Numbered from the stretch's first letter, positions 16,887-25,362 are shown. The stretch is DNA of 64,000 nucleotides from Bradyrhizobium sp. G127 (GCF_021502575.1 NZ_JAKFGN010000001.1:1426001-1490000); one strand, 5' to 3'. Program-made: numbers and translations. The notes: generated by a model from the sequence alone, not told the origin.

Positions 16887-17237
16887 ATGAAGCGAATAAT
16901 GATTGCGGGATTGCTGTCGCTGGCCGCGGGCGGCGCGTTCGCGCAGGACGTGCCCGGCATCGAGATCTGCACCGCCGAGAAGACCATGGAGCGGCGCACC
17001 GGCTGCCTGCAAAGCAATGTCAACTTCCTCAAAGCCTCGTTGACCAAGGCCTCGCTGGACAGCCAGCAGAAGATCGACGCCGCCAACCGGCAGATCGATA
17101 CGTTGAAAGCCACCGTGGTCGGCTTGCAGAAGACCGTGGCTGATTTGCAGGGACAGGTGCAGGCTCTGGCGAAGAAGCCCGATGCGCCGAACGGCGCTCC
17201 GAAAGCGCCGCCCGCAAAGGACCCGGCAGCCAAGTGA
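16887..17237 (+). CDS. small exported coiled-coil protein
   Basis: A 116-aa protein with a Sec signal peptide (MKRIMIAGLLSLAAGGAFAQ), two Cys in EICTAEKTMERRTGC, then a heptad-rich region (about 45-95, QQKIDAANRQIDTLKATV) and a Pro/Ala/Lys tail. Start chosen at ATG 16887 with AGAGG upstream; ATG 16884 is equivalent. It overlaps the next gene by four bases (GTGA), so the two are probably coupled. The 294 nt upstream hold no other gene. Confidence 0.7.
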   Translation: MKRIMIAGLLSLAAGGAFAQDVPGIEICTAEKTMERRTGCLQSNVNFLKASLTKASLDSQQKIDAANRQIDTLKATVVGLQKTVADLQGQVQALAKKPDAPNGAPKAPPAKDPAAK

Positions 17238-17641
17238 GGCGCGCGGCGGCCAAGCGCAAACCGGCTGCAGCCAAACCTCGTGCAGCGAAATCGAAACCCG
17301 TCGCGTTCGTCTATGTGCTTGGCTGTTGTCACAAGGGCCGGTGGCTGTCCTATGTCGGCTGGACCAACGACGTGGCGCGGCGCGTTGATAAACACAATGC
17401 GGGCACCGGGGCGCGCACCACGCGCGGGCGGGCCTGGACACTGCTGCATACTGAGGCTTTCAAGACGCGCGTCGAGGCGATGAGCCGGGAATGGCATCTC
17501 AAGCGCGACCGGGCCTTCCGCAAGAAACTGATGGACGGGTTGAGGGCGGGGCGACGAGAGTTTTCACCTCTCCCCGTTCTTACGGGAGAGGTCGGATTGC
17601 GAAGCAATCCGGGTGAGGGGCGCTTTCGTAAAATGCTTTAA
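17234..17641 (+). CDS. GIY-YIG nuclease superfamily protein (YhbQ-like)
   Basis: A 135-aa protein. A basic leader (RRAAAKRKPAAAKPRAAKSK) precedes a GIY-YIG domain with the first motif variant FVYVLGCCH and the second YVGWTNDVARRVDKHN, then GARTTRGRAWTLL and the conserved Glu in EAMSREWHLKRDR. The family includes UPF0213/YhbQ DNA-repair-associated nucleases. The last ~25 residues are encoded by a CTCTCCCC repeat, so the original protein probably ended near residue 110. The GTG start overlaps the upstream stop. Confidence 0.85.
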   Translation: MRRAAAKRKPAAAKPRAAKSKPVAFVYVLGCCHKGRWLSYVGWTNDVARRVDKHNAGTGARTTRGRAWTLLHTEAFKTRVEAMSREWHLKRDRAFRKKLMDGLRAGRREFSPLPVLTGEVGLRSNPGEGRFRKML

Positions 17642-17697
17642 GGTGCCCCTCACCCCAATCCTCTCCCCGTAAGAACGGGGAGAGGGAGCGCATCGGT
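17562..17697. repeat. paired CTCTCCCCGTTCTTACGG repeats
   Basis: The two arms ACCTCTCCCCGTTCTTACGG (17567 onward) and CCGTAAGAACGGGGAGAGG (17669 onward) are inverted copies flanking GGTGAGGGGCGC/GCCCCTCACC. The left half lies inside the 3' end of the GIY-YIG gene. Confidence 0.7.
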
Positions 17698-17714
17698 AAA
17701 TGCTCGGACATAAT

Positions 17715-18680
17715 ATGACGAACAAAGCCACCGCGTCCCCCGTCATCATCGACGCCGCGCGGACCCGCGCCAGCCTGCCGTTCGACCGGCTGATCCCGGC
17801 GCTGCGCGAGGCATTCACCGCCGGCGCGCATGTGCCGCTGCGGCATCATCACTTCATGCCGCAGCCGGACGGCTCGACCGCGACCATTCTCATCATGCCC
17901 GCATGGCAGCGCGCGTTTGTCGGCATCAAGATCGTCACGATCTTCCCGGAGAACGGCAAGCGCGCGCTGCCGGGACTGTTCTCGAGCTATCTCCTGTGCG
18001 ACGGCGAGACCGGCCAGCACATCGCGCTGATCGACGGCAACGAAATCACGTCAAGGCGCACGGCGGGTATTGCCGCGCTCGGCGCGGATTTTCTCGCGCG
18101 CAAGGAGGCGCGCAAGCTGCTGGTCTGTGGCTCCGGCCGGATCGCGAGCCTGCTCGCGGATGCGTTCCGCGTGGTGCGGCCGATCGAGAAAGTCGCGGTG
18201 TGGAACATCAACGAGGCGGGCGCTGCACGGCTGGTGTTCGAGCTGCGCGAGAAGGGCGTCGACGCGGAGGTCGCACCCGATCTGGAGCGCGCGGTGGGCG
18301 AGGCGGACATTGTCAGTTGCGCCACGCTGGCGGCAACGCCGATCATCAAGGGCGCGTGGCTGAAGCCGGGGACTCATCTCGATCTGATCGGCAGCTTCAC
18401 GCCCTTCATGCGCGAGGCCGACGACGAAGCATTCCGGCGCGCGGATGTCTGGCTCGACACCTACGACGCGCTGAAGGAAAGCGGCGAACTGCTCGATCCG
18501 ATCCGTGACGGCATCATCAGGCCGGACGATATTCGCGGCTCGCTGACCGAGCTGTGCCGCGGCGAGCGCAATGGCCGGGCGGACGCGAGCGAGATCACCG
18601 TGTTCAAGGCGGTCGGCACCGCGCTCTCCGACATCGCGGCGGCGGGGCTGGTGTATCGGGATCTGGGCGGGAAGGGCTAA
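17715..18680 (+). CDS. ornithine cyclodeaminase / mu-crystallin family protein
   Basis: A 321-aa NAD(P)-binding protein. The N-terminal part holds HVPLRHHHFMPQPDGSTATIL and VGIKIVTIFPENG, where the Lys is the catalytic/substrate residue of the family. The Rossmann part has LLVCGSGRIASLLADAF, and EADIVSCATLAATPIIKG is the family nucleotide-site edge. Members deaminate ornithine or reduce cyclic imines and ketimines. Start 17715 or 17700 (five residues longer) cannot be decided; both follow a repeat. Confidence 0.85.
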   Translation: MTNKATASPVIIDAARTRASLPFDRLIPALREAFTAGAHVPLRHHHFMPQPDGSTATILIMPAWQRAFVGIKIVTIFPENGKRALPGLFSSYLLCDGETGQHIALIDGNEITSRRTAGIAALGADFLARKEARKLLVCGSGRIASLLADAFRVVRPIEKVAVWNINEAGAARLVFELREKGVDAEVAPDLERAVGEADIVSCATLAATPIIKGAWLKPGTHLDLIGSFTPFMREADDEAFRRADVWLDTYDALKESGELLDPIRDGIIRPDDIRGSLTELCRGERNGRADASEITVFKAVGTALSDIAAAGLVYRDLGGKG

Positions 18681-18686
18681 CCACGG

Positions 18687-18796
18687 TTGTCATTCCGGGA
18701 CGCGCTCTTCGCGCGGTCCCGGAATCCAGAAGAGTCATCGGAAGAAATTTCTGGATTCCGGGTTCGCTGGCAAGTGCTCGCGCCCCGGAATGACGG
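18687..18796. repeat. ATTCCGGGA inverted-repeat element
   Basis: GTTGTCATTCCGGGACGCGC at the left end and GCGCCCCGGAATGAC at the right end form an inverted pair enclosing a second pair (GGAATCCAGAA / TTTCTGGATTCC). A non-coding dispersed element between two plus-strand genes. Confidence 0.65.
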
Positions 18797-18899
18797 TGTG
18801 GCGTTCGTCAAGCCAGCCCTGCATGCGTGCTCTGGTCATCATCAAAACCGCACGCTAGGTTTCGCGCGTCAAAAATAAAAACACTCTCGGGAGGTCTTC

Positions 18900-19832
18900 A
18901 TGTCGAATATCCGCGTCATCGCAACCGGTCTGGAATTTCCCGAAGGGCCGGTGGTGATGCTCGACGGCTCGGTGGTGCTGGTGGAAATCCGCGCCCGGAA
19001 GCTGACGCGCGTTTACCCGGACGGCCGCAAGGAGACCATCGCGACCATTCCCGGCGGGCCGAACGGCGCGGCGCTCGGTCCCGACGGCAAGATGTACATC
19101 TGCAACAACGGCGGCTTCTCGTGGGCGCCGGGGCCGCGCGGCAACATCATGCCAGGCAGCCCGCGCCCGTCCGAATATATCGGCGGCTCGCTGCAGCGGG
19201 TGGATTTGCAAAGCGGCCAGATCGAGACGCTGTTCACCCATTGCGGCGAACGTCCGCTCAAGGGACCCAACGACCTCGTCTTCGACCAGGAGGGTGGGCT
19301 CTGGTTCACCGATCTCGGCAAGCGCCGCGCCCATGATCTCGATGTCGGCGCGGTGTATTACATGAAGAAGGGCGGCAGCGAACTGGTCGAGGCGGTGCCT
19401 CACATGCTGCCCGCCAACGGCATCGGTCTCTCGCCGGACGAGAAGACCGTCTATGTCGCAGAGACGCCGACCGCGCGGCTGTGGGCCTTCGCTGTCGGAG
19501 CGCCGGGGCAGATCACGCCCGGCGACGCGATCTATCGCGGCGAAACCGGCAAGCCGATCTCCGGGCTCGGCGGTTACCAGATGTACGACTCGCTCGCAGT
19601 GGAAGCGTCGGGCAACGTCTGCGTCGCGACACTCATCACCGGCTGCATTTCGGTGATCGCGCCCGACGGCAAGCTGGTGGAGCAGGTGCCGACCGGCGAC
19701 AACGTCACCACCAACATCGCCTTCGGCGGCCCCGATCTGAAGACCGCCTACATCACGCTCTCGGGCAAAGGGGAGCTGGTGGCGATGGACTGGCCGCGCG
19801 GCGGCCTGCCGTTGAATTTCCTCAACAAGTAG
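18900..19832 (+). CDS. SMP-30/gluconolactonase family protein
   Basis: A 310-aa six-bladed beta-propeller lactonase. Family marks include LEFPEGPVVMLDGSVVLVEI near the start (metal-binding Glu in PEGP), KGPNDLVFDQEGGLWFTD in the middle (Asn-Asp pair), and LPANGIGLSPDEKTVYVAET (third metal residue). It hydrolyses sugar or other lactones with a divalent cation. GGGAGG lies before ATG 18900. It stands alone, downstream of a repeat, so its pathway is not shown. Confidence 0.9.
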   Translation: MSNIRVIATGLEFPEGPVVMLDGSVVLVEIRARKLTRVYPDGRKETIATIPGGPNGAALGPDGKMYICNNGGFSWAPGPRGNIMPGSPRPSEYIGGSLQRVDLQSGQIETLFTHCGERPLKGPNDLVFDQEGGLWFTDLGKRRAHDLDVGAVYYMKKGGSELVEAVPHMLPANGIGLSPDEKTVYVAETPTARLWAFAVGAPGQITPGDAIYRGETGKPISGLGGYQMYDSLAVEASGNVCVATLITGCISVIAPDGKLVEQVPTGDNVTTNIAFGGPDLKTAYITLSGKGELVAMDWPRGGLPLNFLNK

Positions 19833-20012
19833 CGCGGGCCTGTTCCAGGTTTAACCTGCGTCGCGGACATTAAGGTTTAAACGCGTCTGTCGTTGAATCG
19901 ATTCGCATGAGCGGTATCGTTTTCATGGCGGACAATTGCCCCCGTCCGCCAGTTCAGTGCGGGGCCATCGGCCGGTATACTGCGGCCGGTGGCCTTTGCG
20001 ATTGAGGCCGCG

Positions 20013-20129
20013 ATGACCGGGTCCCTGTTCACCGTTCTGTTGGTGTTCGCCGCTGGCGTGATCGTGGGCTACGGCCTGCGTTCGGAAGTGTCGATCTTGC
20101 GGAGAGAGCGGGCGCGCCGCAAATTTTGA
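20013..20129 (+). CDS. 38-aa single-pass membrane peptide
   Basis: ATG to TGA with GAGG 5 nt upstream. The product opens MTGSLFTVLLVFAAGVIVGY, one hydrophobic helix, followed by a very basic tail (LRRERARRKF). The typical inside-positive layout suggests a small inner-membrane protein. No family name known. Confidence 0.5.
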   Translation: MTGSLFTVLLVFAAGVIVGYGLRSEVSILRRERARRKF

Positions 20130-20164
20130 CGGCTGCGTGTCACCCGCAATCCATCTCAAAACAA

Positions 20165-21589
20165 TCACACCTGCGGCACGACGCCGAGAAACCTGCGGAT
20201 CTCGTCGAGAATGATCGGCACGCCTGGATCCTGTTCGAGCAGGATATGGTTTCTGCCGGGCAGCGTCACGAGCCGCGCGCCGGGAATGGCCGCCGCCATC
20301 TCGCGGCTTGCAGCAATCGGCACCCTGCGGTCGTTGCGGACATGCATGACAAGGGTCGGCACCTTGATTTGCGGCAGCAGGTCACGGACGTCGAAGTTGG
20401 CAACAGTGTCGAGATATCTCACGGCGCATTCCGCCGACGCGCTGATGCGCTGGGCTTCGTTGAAGGCATCGATCTGCTCTTTCGTCGCGTCGGGCATCAT
20501 CGAAGCCGTGAAGAGCTGCCTGAACGTCGGCTCATTGGCGCCCCAGCCGAGTTTCATCAGGGTCTTCATGGCGTCGAACTGCTCAAGTGCGGCGGCCGTC
20601 ACCTCCGGACTCTTGTAGGCGCCCGCGGCAAAGCCGCCGTACAGGATCAGATGGGACACCCGCTCCGGATACCGGATGGCGAACGCGATCGCCACCGCGC
20701 ATCCCTGCGATAGTGCAAGGATCGGAAATTTCTCGAGGCCTGCGGCGTCGGCGACGGTCTCCATGTCGCTGACCCAGACATCCAGCGACAGATTGCCGAC
20801 GTCCCAGTCGGACAGTCCGTTGCCCCGCGCGTCGTAGCGCACCAGTGAAAAGCTCGAGGCGAGTTCGAGCAGGAGACCGCGAAAGATCGGCAGTTCCCAG
20901 TCGTATTCGAGATGTCCGAGCCAGTGCGCCGTGCGCAGCAAAGGCGGGCCGTCGCCAACTCTTGCGAAAGCCAACCGGACGCCATCGGCCGCCTTGCAGT
21001 AGCGGATATCCTGCTTGAGGTTGGCCTTGGTGAGGATGCGCGACGCCTTCGAGCCGCCGCCGTCCAGTTCGACCGCGAACACCTCGATGGGCCGCGCGAT
21101 GTTCTTCAGATTCTGGCGGCCGAGCTCGCGAAACTGCAGCTTGAGCGTGCCTTCGATCTGGTCGAGCACTTGCCGCGAGATGCTGATGCCGCCATGTGCG
21201 GCGATGCTCTCCAGCCGCGCGGCGACGTTGACGCCGTCGCCAAAAATATCGCCCTCATCCTCGATGACGTCGCCGATATTGATGCCGATGCGGAATTCGA
21301 GGCGCTTCTCCGCCGGCACCCCGGCGTTGCGCTTGATCATCTCGCGCTGGATTTCAACGGCGCACCGCACCGCATCGACCGCGCTGGCAAACACCGCCAG
21401 CAATCCGTCGCCGGTGGTTTTGACGATGCGGCCGCGATGTTTCCTGATCCTGCGGTCGATGAGGTCGTGACGATGCGCCTTGAGCTGCGCGTGCGTGCCT
21501 TCCTCGTCCGCGCCCATCAACCGGCTGTAGCCGGCGACGTCGGCGGCGAGAATAGCCGTAAGGTGCCGCTCGACCTGTTTCCTGGTCAC
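20165..21589 (-). CDS. class III cyclase fused to alpha/beta hydrolase
   Basis: A 474-aa two-domain protein. The N-terminal cyclase domain (about 5-175) has both metal aspartates (Asp17 in LAADVAGYS, Asp61 in KTTGDGLLAVF) and FGDGVNVAARLESIA. The C-terminal alpha/beta hydrolase (about 190-470) has nucleophile Ser in ALSQGCAV, an acid in HVRNDRRVP and His in GRNHILLE. Family practice calls these adenylate cyclases; the linked hydrolase suggests that turnover of a small ester or lactone is coupled to cAMP output, which is an inference. Confidence 0.88.
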   Translation of the reverse strand: MTRKQVERHLTAILAADVAGYSRLMGADEEGTHAQLKAHRHDLIDRRIRKHRGRIVKTTGDGLLAVFASAVDAVRCAVEIQREMIKRNAGVPAEKRLEFRIGINIGDVIEDEGDIFGDGVNVAARLESIAAHGGISISRQVLDQIEGTLKLQFRELGRQNLKNIARPIEVFAVELDGGGSKASRILTKANLKQDIRYCKAADGVRLAFARVGDGPPLLRTAHWLGHLEYDWELPIFRGLLLELASSFSLVRYDARGNGLSDWDVGNLSLDVWVSDMETVADAAGLEKFPILALSQGCAVAIAFAIRYPERVSHLILYGGFAAGAYKSPEVTAAALEQFDAMKTLMKLGWGANEPTFRQLFTASMMPDATKEQIDAFNEAQRISASAECAVRYLDTVANFDVRDLLPQIKVPTLVMHVRNDRRVPIAASREMAAAIPGARLVTLPGRNHILLEQDPGVPIILDEIRRFLGVVPQV

Positions 21590-21678
21590 GCTGCCAACCC
21601 CGCTTGCGAGGCGGGCAGTCTAGCGCGTCTGTGACTGTCGTGGCCAGCCTCCGGCGCTCCCGCGCCGAAGGATTAGTG

Positions 21679-22521
21679 TCACACCTCGCGGCGGCTCAGG
21701 AACGCCAGCCGCTCGAACAGATGGACGTCCTGCTCGTTCTTCAGCAGCGCGCCGTGCAGCGGCGGGATCAGCTTGCGCGGATCGCGTTCGCGCAACTGCT
21801 CCACCGTCATTTCCTCGTTCAACAGGAGTTTAAGCCAGTCGAGCAGTTCCGAGGTCGATGGCTTCTTCTTCAGGCCGGGCACGTCACGCACCTCGAAGAA
21901 GATCTTCATCGCTTCCTGCACCAGGCGCTTCTTGATGTCGGGGAAGTGCACCTCGACGATGGCCTGCATGGTGTCGATGTCGGGGAACTTGATGTAGTGG
22001 AAGAAGCAGCGGCGCAGGAACGCGTCCGGCAGTTCCTTCTCGTTGTTCGAGGTGATCATGATGATCGGGCGCTGCTTCGCCCGGATGGTCTCGCCGGTCT
22101 CGTAGACATGGAATTCCATGCGATCCAGCTCGAGCAGCAGGTCGTTCGGGAATTCGATGTCGGCCTTGTCGATTTCGTCGATCAGCAGCACCGGGCGCTT
22201 CGCGCTGGTGAAGGCCTCCCACAGCTTGCCGCGCCGGATGTAGTTGGAAATGTCGGAGACGCGCGGATCGCCGAGCTGGCTGTCGCGCAGCCGCGACACG
22301 GCGTCGTATTCGTAGAGGCCCTGCTGCGCCTTGGTGGTGGACTTGATGTGCCAGGTCAGCAGCGGCGCATCGAGCGCCTTTGCGACTTCCTCGGCCAGCA
22401 CGGTCTTGCCGGTGCCGGGTTCGCCCTTCACGAGCAGGGGACGCTCGAGCACGATCGCGGCGTTGACCGCCACTTTCAGATCATCGGTGGCGACGTAGTC
22501 CTTGGTGCCGGTAAATTTCAT
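21679..22521 (-). CDS. MoxR-family AAA+ ATPase
   Basis: A 280-aa AAA+ protein from ATG 22521 (MKFTGTKDYVATDD). Walker A GEPGTGKT (about 34-41), Walker B LLIDEIDKAD, sensor-1 region MITSNNEKELPDAFLRRC and the arginine-bearing FLRRCFFHYIKFP are all present. MoxR ATPases work as chaperones with VWA proteins; the matching VWA gene lies across the 22.9-23.3 kb gap on the other strand. Together they probably mature or assemble a metal enzyme or envelope complex, target unknown. Confidence 0.92.
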   Translation of the reverse strand: MKFTGTKDYVATDDLKVAVNAAIVLERPLLVKGEPGTGKTVLAEEVAKALDAPLLTWHIKSTTKAQQGLYEYDAVSRLRDSQLGDPRVSDISNYIRRGKLWEAFTSAKRPVLLIDEIDKADIEFPNDLLLELDRMEFHVYETGETIRAKQRPIIMITSNNEKELPDAFLRRCFFHYIKFPDIDTMQAIVEVHFPDIKKRLVQEAMKIFFEVRDVPGLKKKPSTSELLDWLKLLLNEEMTVEQLRERDPRKLIPPLHGALLKNEQDVHLFERLAFLSRREV

Positions 22522-22587
22522 CGAAGTTTGCCTGTGGTTCGTTTGTTCTGTCGGAAGAGAGTGCCGCCGCCGTTCTGTTTCAAACAA

Positions 22588-22613
22588 GAAGCGACCGCAT
22601 TTCAGCGGCCGCT
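22588..22613 (-). terminator. terminator of the GlsB-like gene
   Basis: Read on the minus strand: GAGCGGCCGC, loop TGAAAT, GCGGTCGCTTC, then TTGTTT. It is placed right after the stop of the small membrane gene and before the MoxR start. Confidence 0.6.
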
Positions 22614-22632
22614 CCCGAAATTGCTTAATTCG

Positions 22633-22887
22633 TCATGCCCGCCGGATCAACGACAGGATGACCAGCACGATGACGCCGCCGATGGCGGAGTTGATGATGG
22701 CTGCGACGATGCCGGTGCCGAGCCGGATGCCGAGCTGCGGCAGCAGCCAGCCGGCGACCACTGCGCCGACGATGCCGATCACGATATTGCCGATGAGGCC
22801 GAAGCCACCGCCCTTGACGATGAGACCGGCCAGCCAGCCTGCGATCGCGCCCACGATCAGCCAGACGATAACGGAATCAATGCCCAT
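22633..22887 (-). CDS. GlsB/YeaQ/YmgE family stress-response membrane protein
   Basis: An 84-aa, very hydrophobic protein with three helices and many glycines; VGAIAGWLAGLIVKGGGFG and VGAVVAGWLLPQLGI are hallmarks of the transglycosylase-associated (YeaQ) family. Members are small inner-membrane proteins induced by stress. It is transcribed towards MoxR but a terminator separates them. Confidence 0.92.
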   Translation of the reverse strand: MGIDSVIVWLIVGAIAGWLAGLIVKGGGFGLIGNIVIGIVGAVVAGWLLPQLGIRLGTGIVAAIINSAIGGVIVLVILSLIRRA

Positions 22888-23026
22888 GGATGAAAACCCC
22901 TTGTTTCAAACGCAACGACTCTCGTGCTCCCGAGTGTCCCGCGTCCCCGGTCAACGCCGCGGACCATCCCGGCTGGGCCGGTCCGGGTGGCGTCAAACAA
23001 CAGTTTAAATGAAATGGCACGCCAAT

Positions 23027-23191
23027 CCAGTGTCCCCGATCCGAAGTTCGCCTTGTTTTGCAGCAATTTCCAAGCGAACGTCGGATCGAAAGGGACACTG
23101 GCAAAATTTAATTGCTCGTGTGATTTCGGTTCACAACGTCCGCCAGGAACGTGCCGCAAGTCTGACGGACTTTGTGAACCATCACACGAGC
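23027..23191. repeat. two large tandem imperfect palindromes
   Basis: Palindrome 1 has arms 23027-23055 and 23071-23101 (outer part CCAGTGTCCC / GGGACACTGG, inner CGATCCGA / TCGGATCG) around a 15-nt loop. Palindrome 2 has arms 23114-23142 and 23166-23191 (outer GCTCGTGTGAT / ATCACACGAGC, inner GGTTCACAA / TTGTGAACC) around a 23-nt loop. They sit 12 nt apart in a 466-nt gene-free region between divergent genes. No similar repeat was seen elsewhere in the window. The rest of 22888-23353 shows nothing else. Confidence 0.8.
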
Positions 23192-23353
23192 CAGTGCCAG
23201 TGCTGTTTTTGAACGCAATCCTGCCTTGCGGGACGGTTTTCCGTGCAATCGCGGGCAGACGGTCGGTGCGCAACCCTGTAGTTTCATGGTTCGCCGCCGA
23301 AACGGCAGCGGCGCGGACTTGACGGAAGCGGCTCCGGAGGCGATCTAAATCCC

Positions 23354-24529
23354 ATGTTCCTGCAATTTTTCACATCGCTGCGCGACGCGCAGGTTCCGGT
23401 CACGCTGCGCGAATATCTGACGCTGATGGAGGCGCTCGACGCCAATCTCGCGGATCAGAGCGTGGAGCATTTCTACTATCTGTCGCGCGCCGCGCTGGTG
23501 AAGGACGAGCGCAACCTCGACAAGTTCGACCGCGTGTTCGGCACGGTGTTTAAGGGCCTCGAAAGCCTGCTCGACGCCATGGAGAAGGCGGAGATTCCGG
23601 CGGAGTGGCTGCGCAAGGCGGCGGAGAAATATCTCACCGAGGAAGAGAAGAAAGAAATCGAGGCGATGGGCTGGGACAAGCTCATGGAGACCTTGAAGAA
23701 GCGCCTCGAGGAACAGAAGAAGCGCCACGAGGGCGGCAACAAGTGGATCGGCACCGGCGGCACGTCGCCGTTCGGCGCCAACGGCTACAACCCCGAAGGC
23801 ATCCGCATCGGCCAGGAGAAGAACCGCAATTTCTCGGCGGTGAAGGTCTGGGACAAGCGCGAATTCAAGGATCTCGACGGCAACGTCGAACTCGGCATCC
23901 GCAACATCAAGGTGGCGCTGCGCCGCCTGCGCAAGTTCGCGCGCACCGGCGCGCCGGACGAACTCGATCTCGACACGACGATCAAGGAAACCGCCAACCA
24001 CGGCTATCTCGACGTGCACATGCGCCCCGAGCGGCGCAACGCGGTGAAGGTTCTGATCTTCTTCGACATCGGCGGCTCGATGGACGGCCACATCAAGCAG
24101 GTCGAGGAGTTGTTCTCGGCGGCGAAGACCGAGTTCAAGCACATGGAGTATTTCTACTTCCACAACTGCCTCTATGAGGGCGTGTGGAAGCAGAACAAGC
24201 GGCGCTTCTCGGACCGCACCCCGACCTGGGATATTCTTCACAAGTATCCGCACGACTATAAGGTCGTGTTCGTCGGCGACGCCTCGATGTCGCCCTATGA
24301 GATCGTGGTGCCGGGCGGTTCGGTCGAGCACGTCAACGAGGAGCCCGGCTCGGTGTGGATGGAGCGCGTGACGCAGACCTATCCGCACGCGGTCTGGCTC
24401 AATCCCGTCGCGCGCAAGCACTGGGATTATTCGGAATCCACCACCATCATGCGCCGGCTGATGTCGGAGCGCATGTTCCCGCTGACGCTGGACGGGCTGG
24501 AAGGCGCGATGAAGGAATTGACGCGGTAG
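23354..24529 (+). CDS. VWA domain-containing protein (CoxE-like partner of MoxR)
   Basis: A 391-aa cytoplasmic protein. The N-terminal part (FTSLRDAQVPVTLREYLTL) matches CoxE/YehP-like VWA proteins; a charged coiled region (about 85-130, TEEEKKEIEAMGW) follows; the C-terminal VWA domain begins near residue 230 with the MIDAS variant FFDIGGSMDG (DxGxS instead of DxSxS) and continues to FVGDASMSPYE. It is the usual partner of the MoxR ATPase encoded divergently. The likely role is chaperone-type remodelling of an unknown client. Confidence 0.9.
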   Translation: MFLQFFTSLRDAQVPVTLREYLTLMEALDANLADQSVEHFYYLSRAALVKDERNLDKFDRVFGTVFKGLESLLDAMEKAEIPAEWLRKAAEKYLTEEEKKEIEAMGWDKLMETLKKRLEEQKKRHEGGNKWIGTGGTSPFGANGYNPEGIRIGQEKNRNFSAVKVWDKREFKDLDGNVELGIRNIKVALRRLRKFARTGAPDELDLDTTIKETANHGYLDVHMRPERRNAVKVLIFFDIGGSMDGHIKQVEELFSAAKTEFKHMEYFYFHNCLYEGVWKQNKRRFSDRTPTWDILHKYPHDYKVVFVGDASMSPYEIVVPGGSVEHVNEEPGSVWMERVTQTYPHAVWLNPVARKHWDYSESTTIMRRLMSERMFPLTLDGLEGAMKELTR

Positions 24530-24540
24530 TTTGCGTCGGC

Positions 24541-24659
24541 TCGTGTCCCGGGCGCTGCGGCGCAGACCCGGGACCGTTACACATGCAAAGTTCACAGCCC
24601 GGCACGGTCCCGGCTCAGCGTTGCACCGTAAGAACGCTGCAACGCGTCCGGGACACAGG
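24541..24659. repeat. GTGTCCCGGG-type intergenic repeat element
   Basis: Ends GTGTCCCGGGCGC and GCGTCCGGGACAC are inverted; internal CACGGTCCCGGCTCAGCG matches the element at 9890-10010. Confidence 0.6.
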
Positions 24660-24662
24660 GCA

Positions 24663-24852
24663 TCTTCTCCCTCGCCCCGCTCTTGCGGGGAGAGGGCCGG
24701 GGTGAGGGGCGGTTGCAAACACGAAGCGTCATCCTGAGGTGCGAGCTCTTGGGAGCCTCGAAGGATGACGGCGTGGTGTGTTGCCCTTGCCCCTCACCCG
24801 AAGACTTCGCTACGCTCAGTCTTCGACCTCTCCCCGTAAACGGGGAGAGGTG
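24663..24852. repeat. cluster of CTCTCCCC and TCATCCTGAGG repeats
   Basis: Contains CTCGCCCCGCTCTTGCGGGGAGAG (24671 on), a GCGTCATCCTGAGG...CTCGAAGGATGACG palindrome (24727-24772) and GCCCCTCACCCGAAGACTTC...CTCTCCCCGTAAACGGGGAGAGG (24788-24850). With the preceding element it fills the whole gap 24530-24883. Confidence 0.65.
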
Positions 24853-24883
24853 ACGAACAACGCTTCGTACAGGAATGATGCCC

Positions 24884-25315
24884 ATGCCCTCCACCATCAC
24901 CCGCGGTTACAAGAAGCTTCTCGACGAGGCCAATGCCCAGATCGAGACCATCAATGCCGCCGAAGCCGTCGAGCGGTTTCCGCAAGGCGGCAACGATCAG
25001 AACGAAGTGGTGATCGTGGACCTGCGCGATCCGCGCGAGATCGAGCGCGAGGGCCGGATTCCTGGATCGTTTCACTGTCCGCGCGGCATGCTGGAATTCT
25101 GGATCGATCCGGAAAGCCCCTACGCCAAGCCGGTATTTCAGGAGAACAAGAAATTCGTCTTCCAGTGCGCCTCGGGCTGGCGTTCGGCGCTGGCGGCCAA
25201 GACCGCGCAGGATATGGGGCTTTCGCCGGTCGCGCATCTCGGCGGCGGCTTTACCGGATGGCGCGAGGCCGGCGGGCCGGTGGAGAAGGTCGAGCCGAAG
25301 ACTCCGAAGAGTTGA
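24884..25315 (+). CDS. single-domain rhodanese
   Basis: A 143-aa sulfurtransferase. Rhodanese strands EVVIVDLRDPREIEREG and IPGSFHCPRGMLEFW lead to the active-site loop FQCASGWRSALAA (Cys as persulfide carrier) and the family close HLGGGFTGWREAGGPV. Start at ATG 24884 fits the AGGA ribosome site better than ATG 24875 or 24878. Cytoplasmic. A two-domain sulfurtransferase follows 200 nt later. Confidence 0.9.
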   Translation: MPSTITRGYKKLLDEANAQIETINAAEAVERFPQGGNDQNEVVIVDLRDPREIEREGRIPGSFHCPRGMLEFWIDPESPYAKPVFQENKKFVFQCASGWRSALAAKTAQDMGLSPVAHLGGGFTGWREAGGPVEKVEPKTPKS

Positions 25316-25362
25316 TTTTCTCGATGCCACTTTCGCTCGTTTTGTTCGCTGCGATCTGCGTC

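Noticed and set aside
17280-17640. Homing-endonuclease interpretation of the GIY-YIG gene
   Set aside because: It is a short stand-alone YhbQ-like protein without DNA-recognition modules, and no intron or intein is seen nearby.
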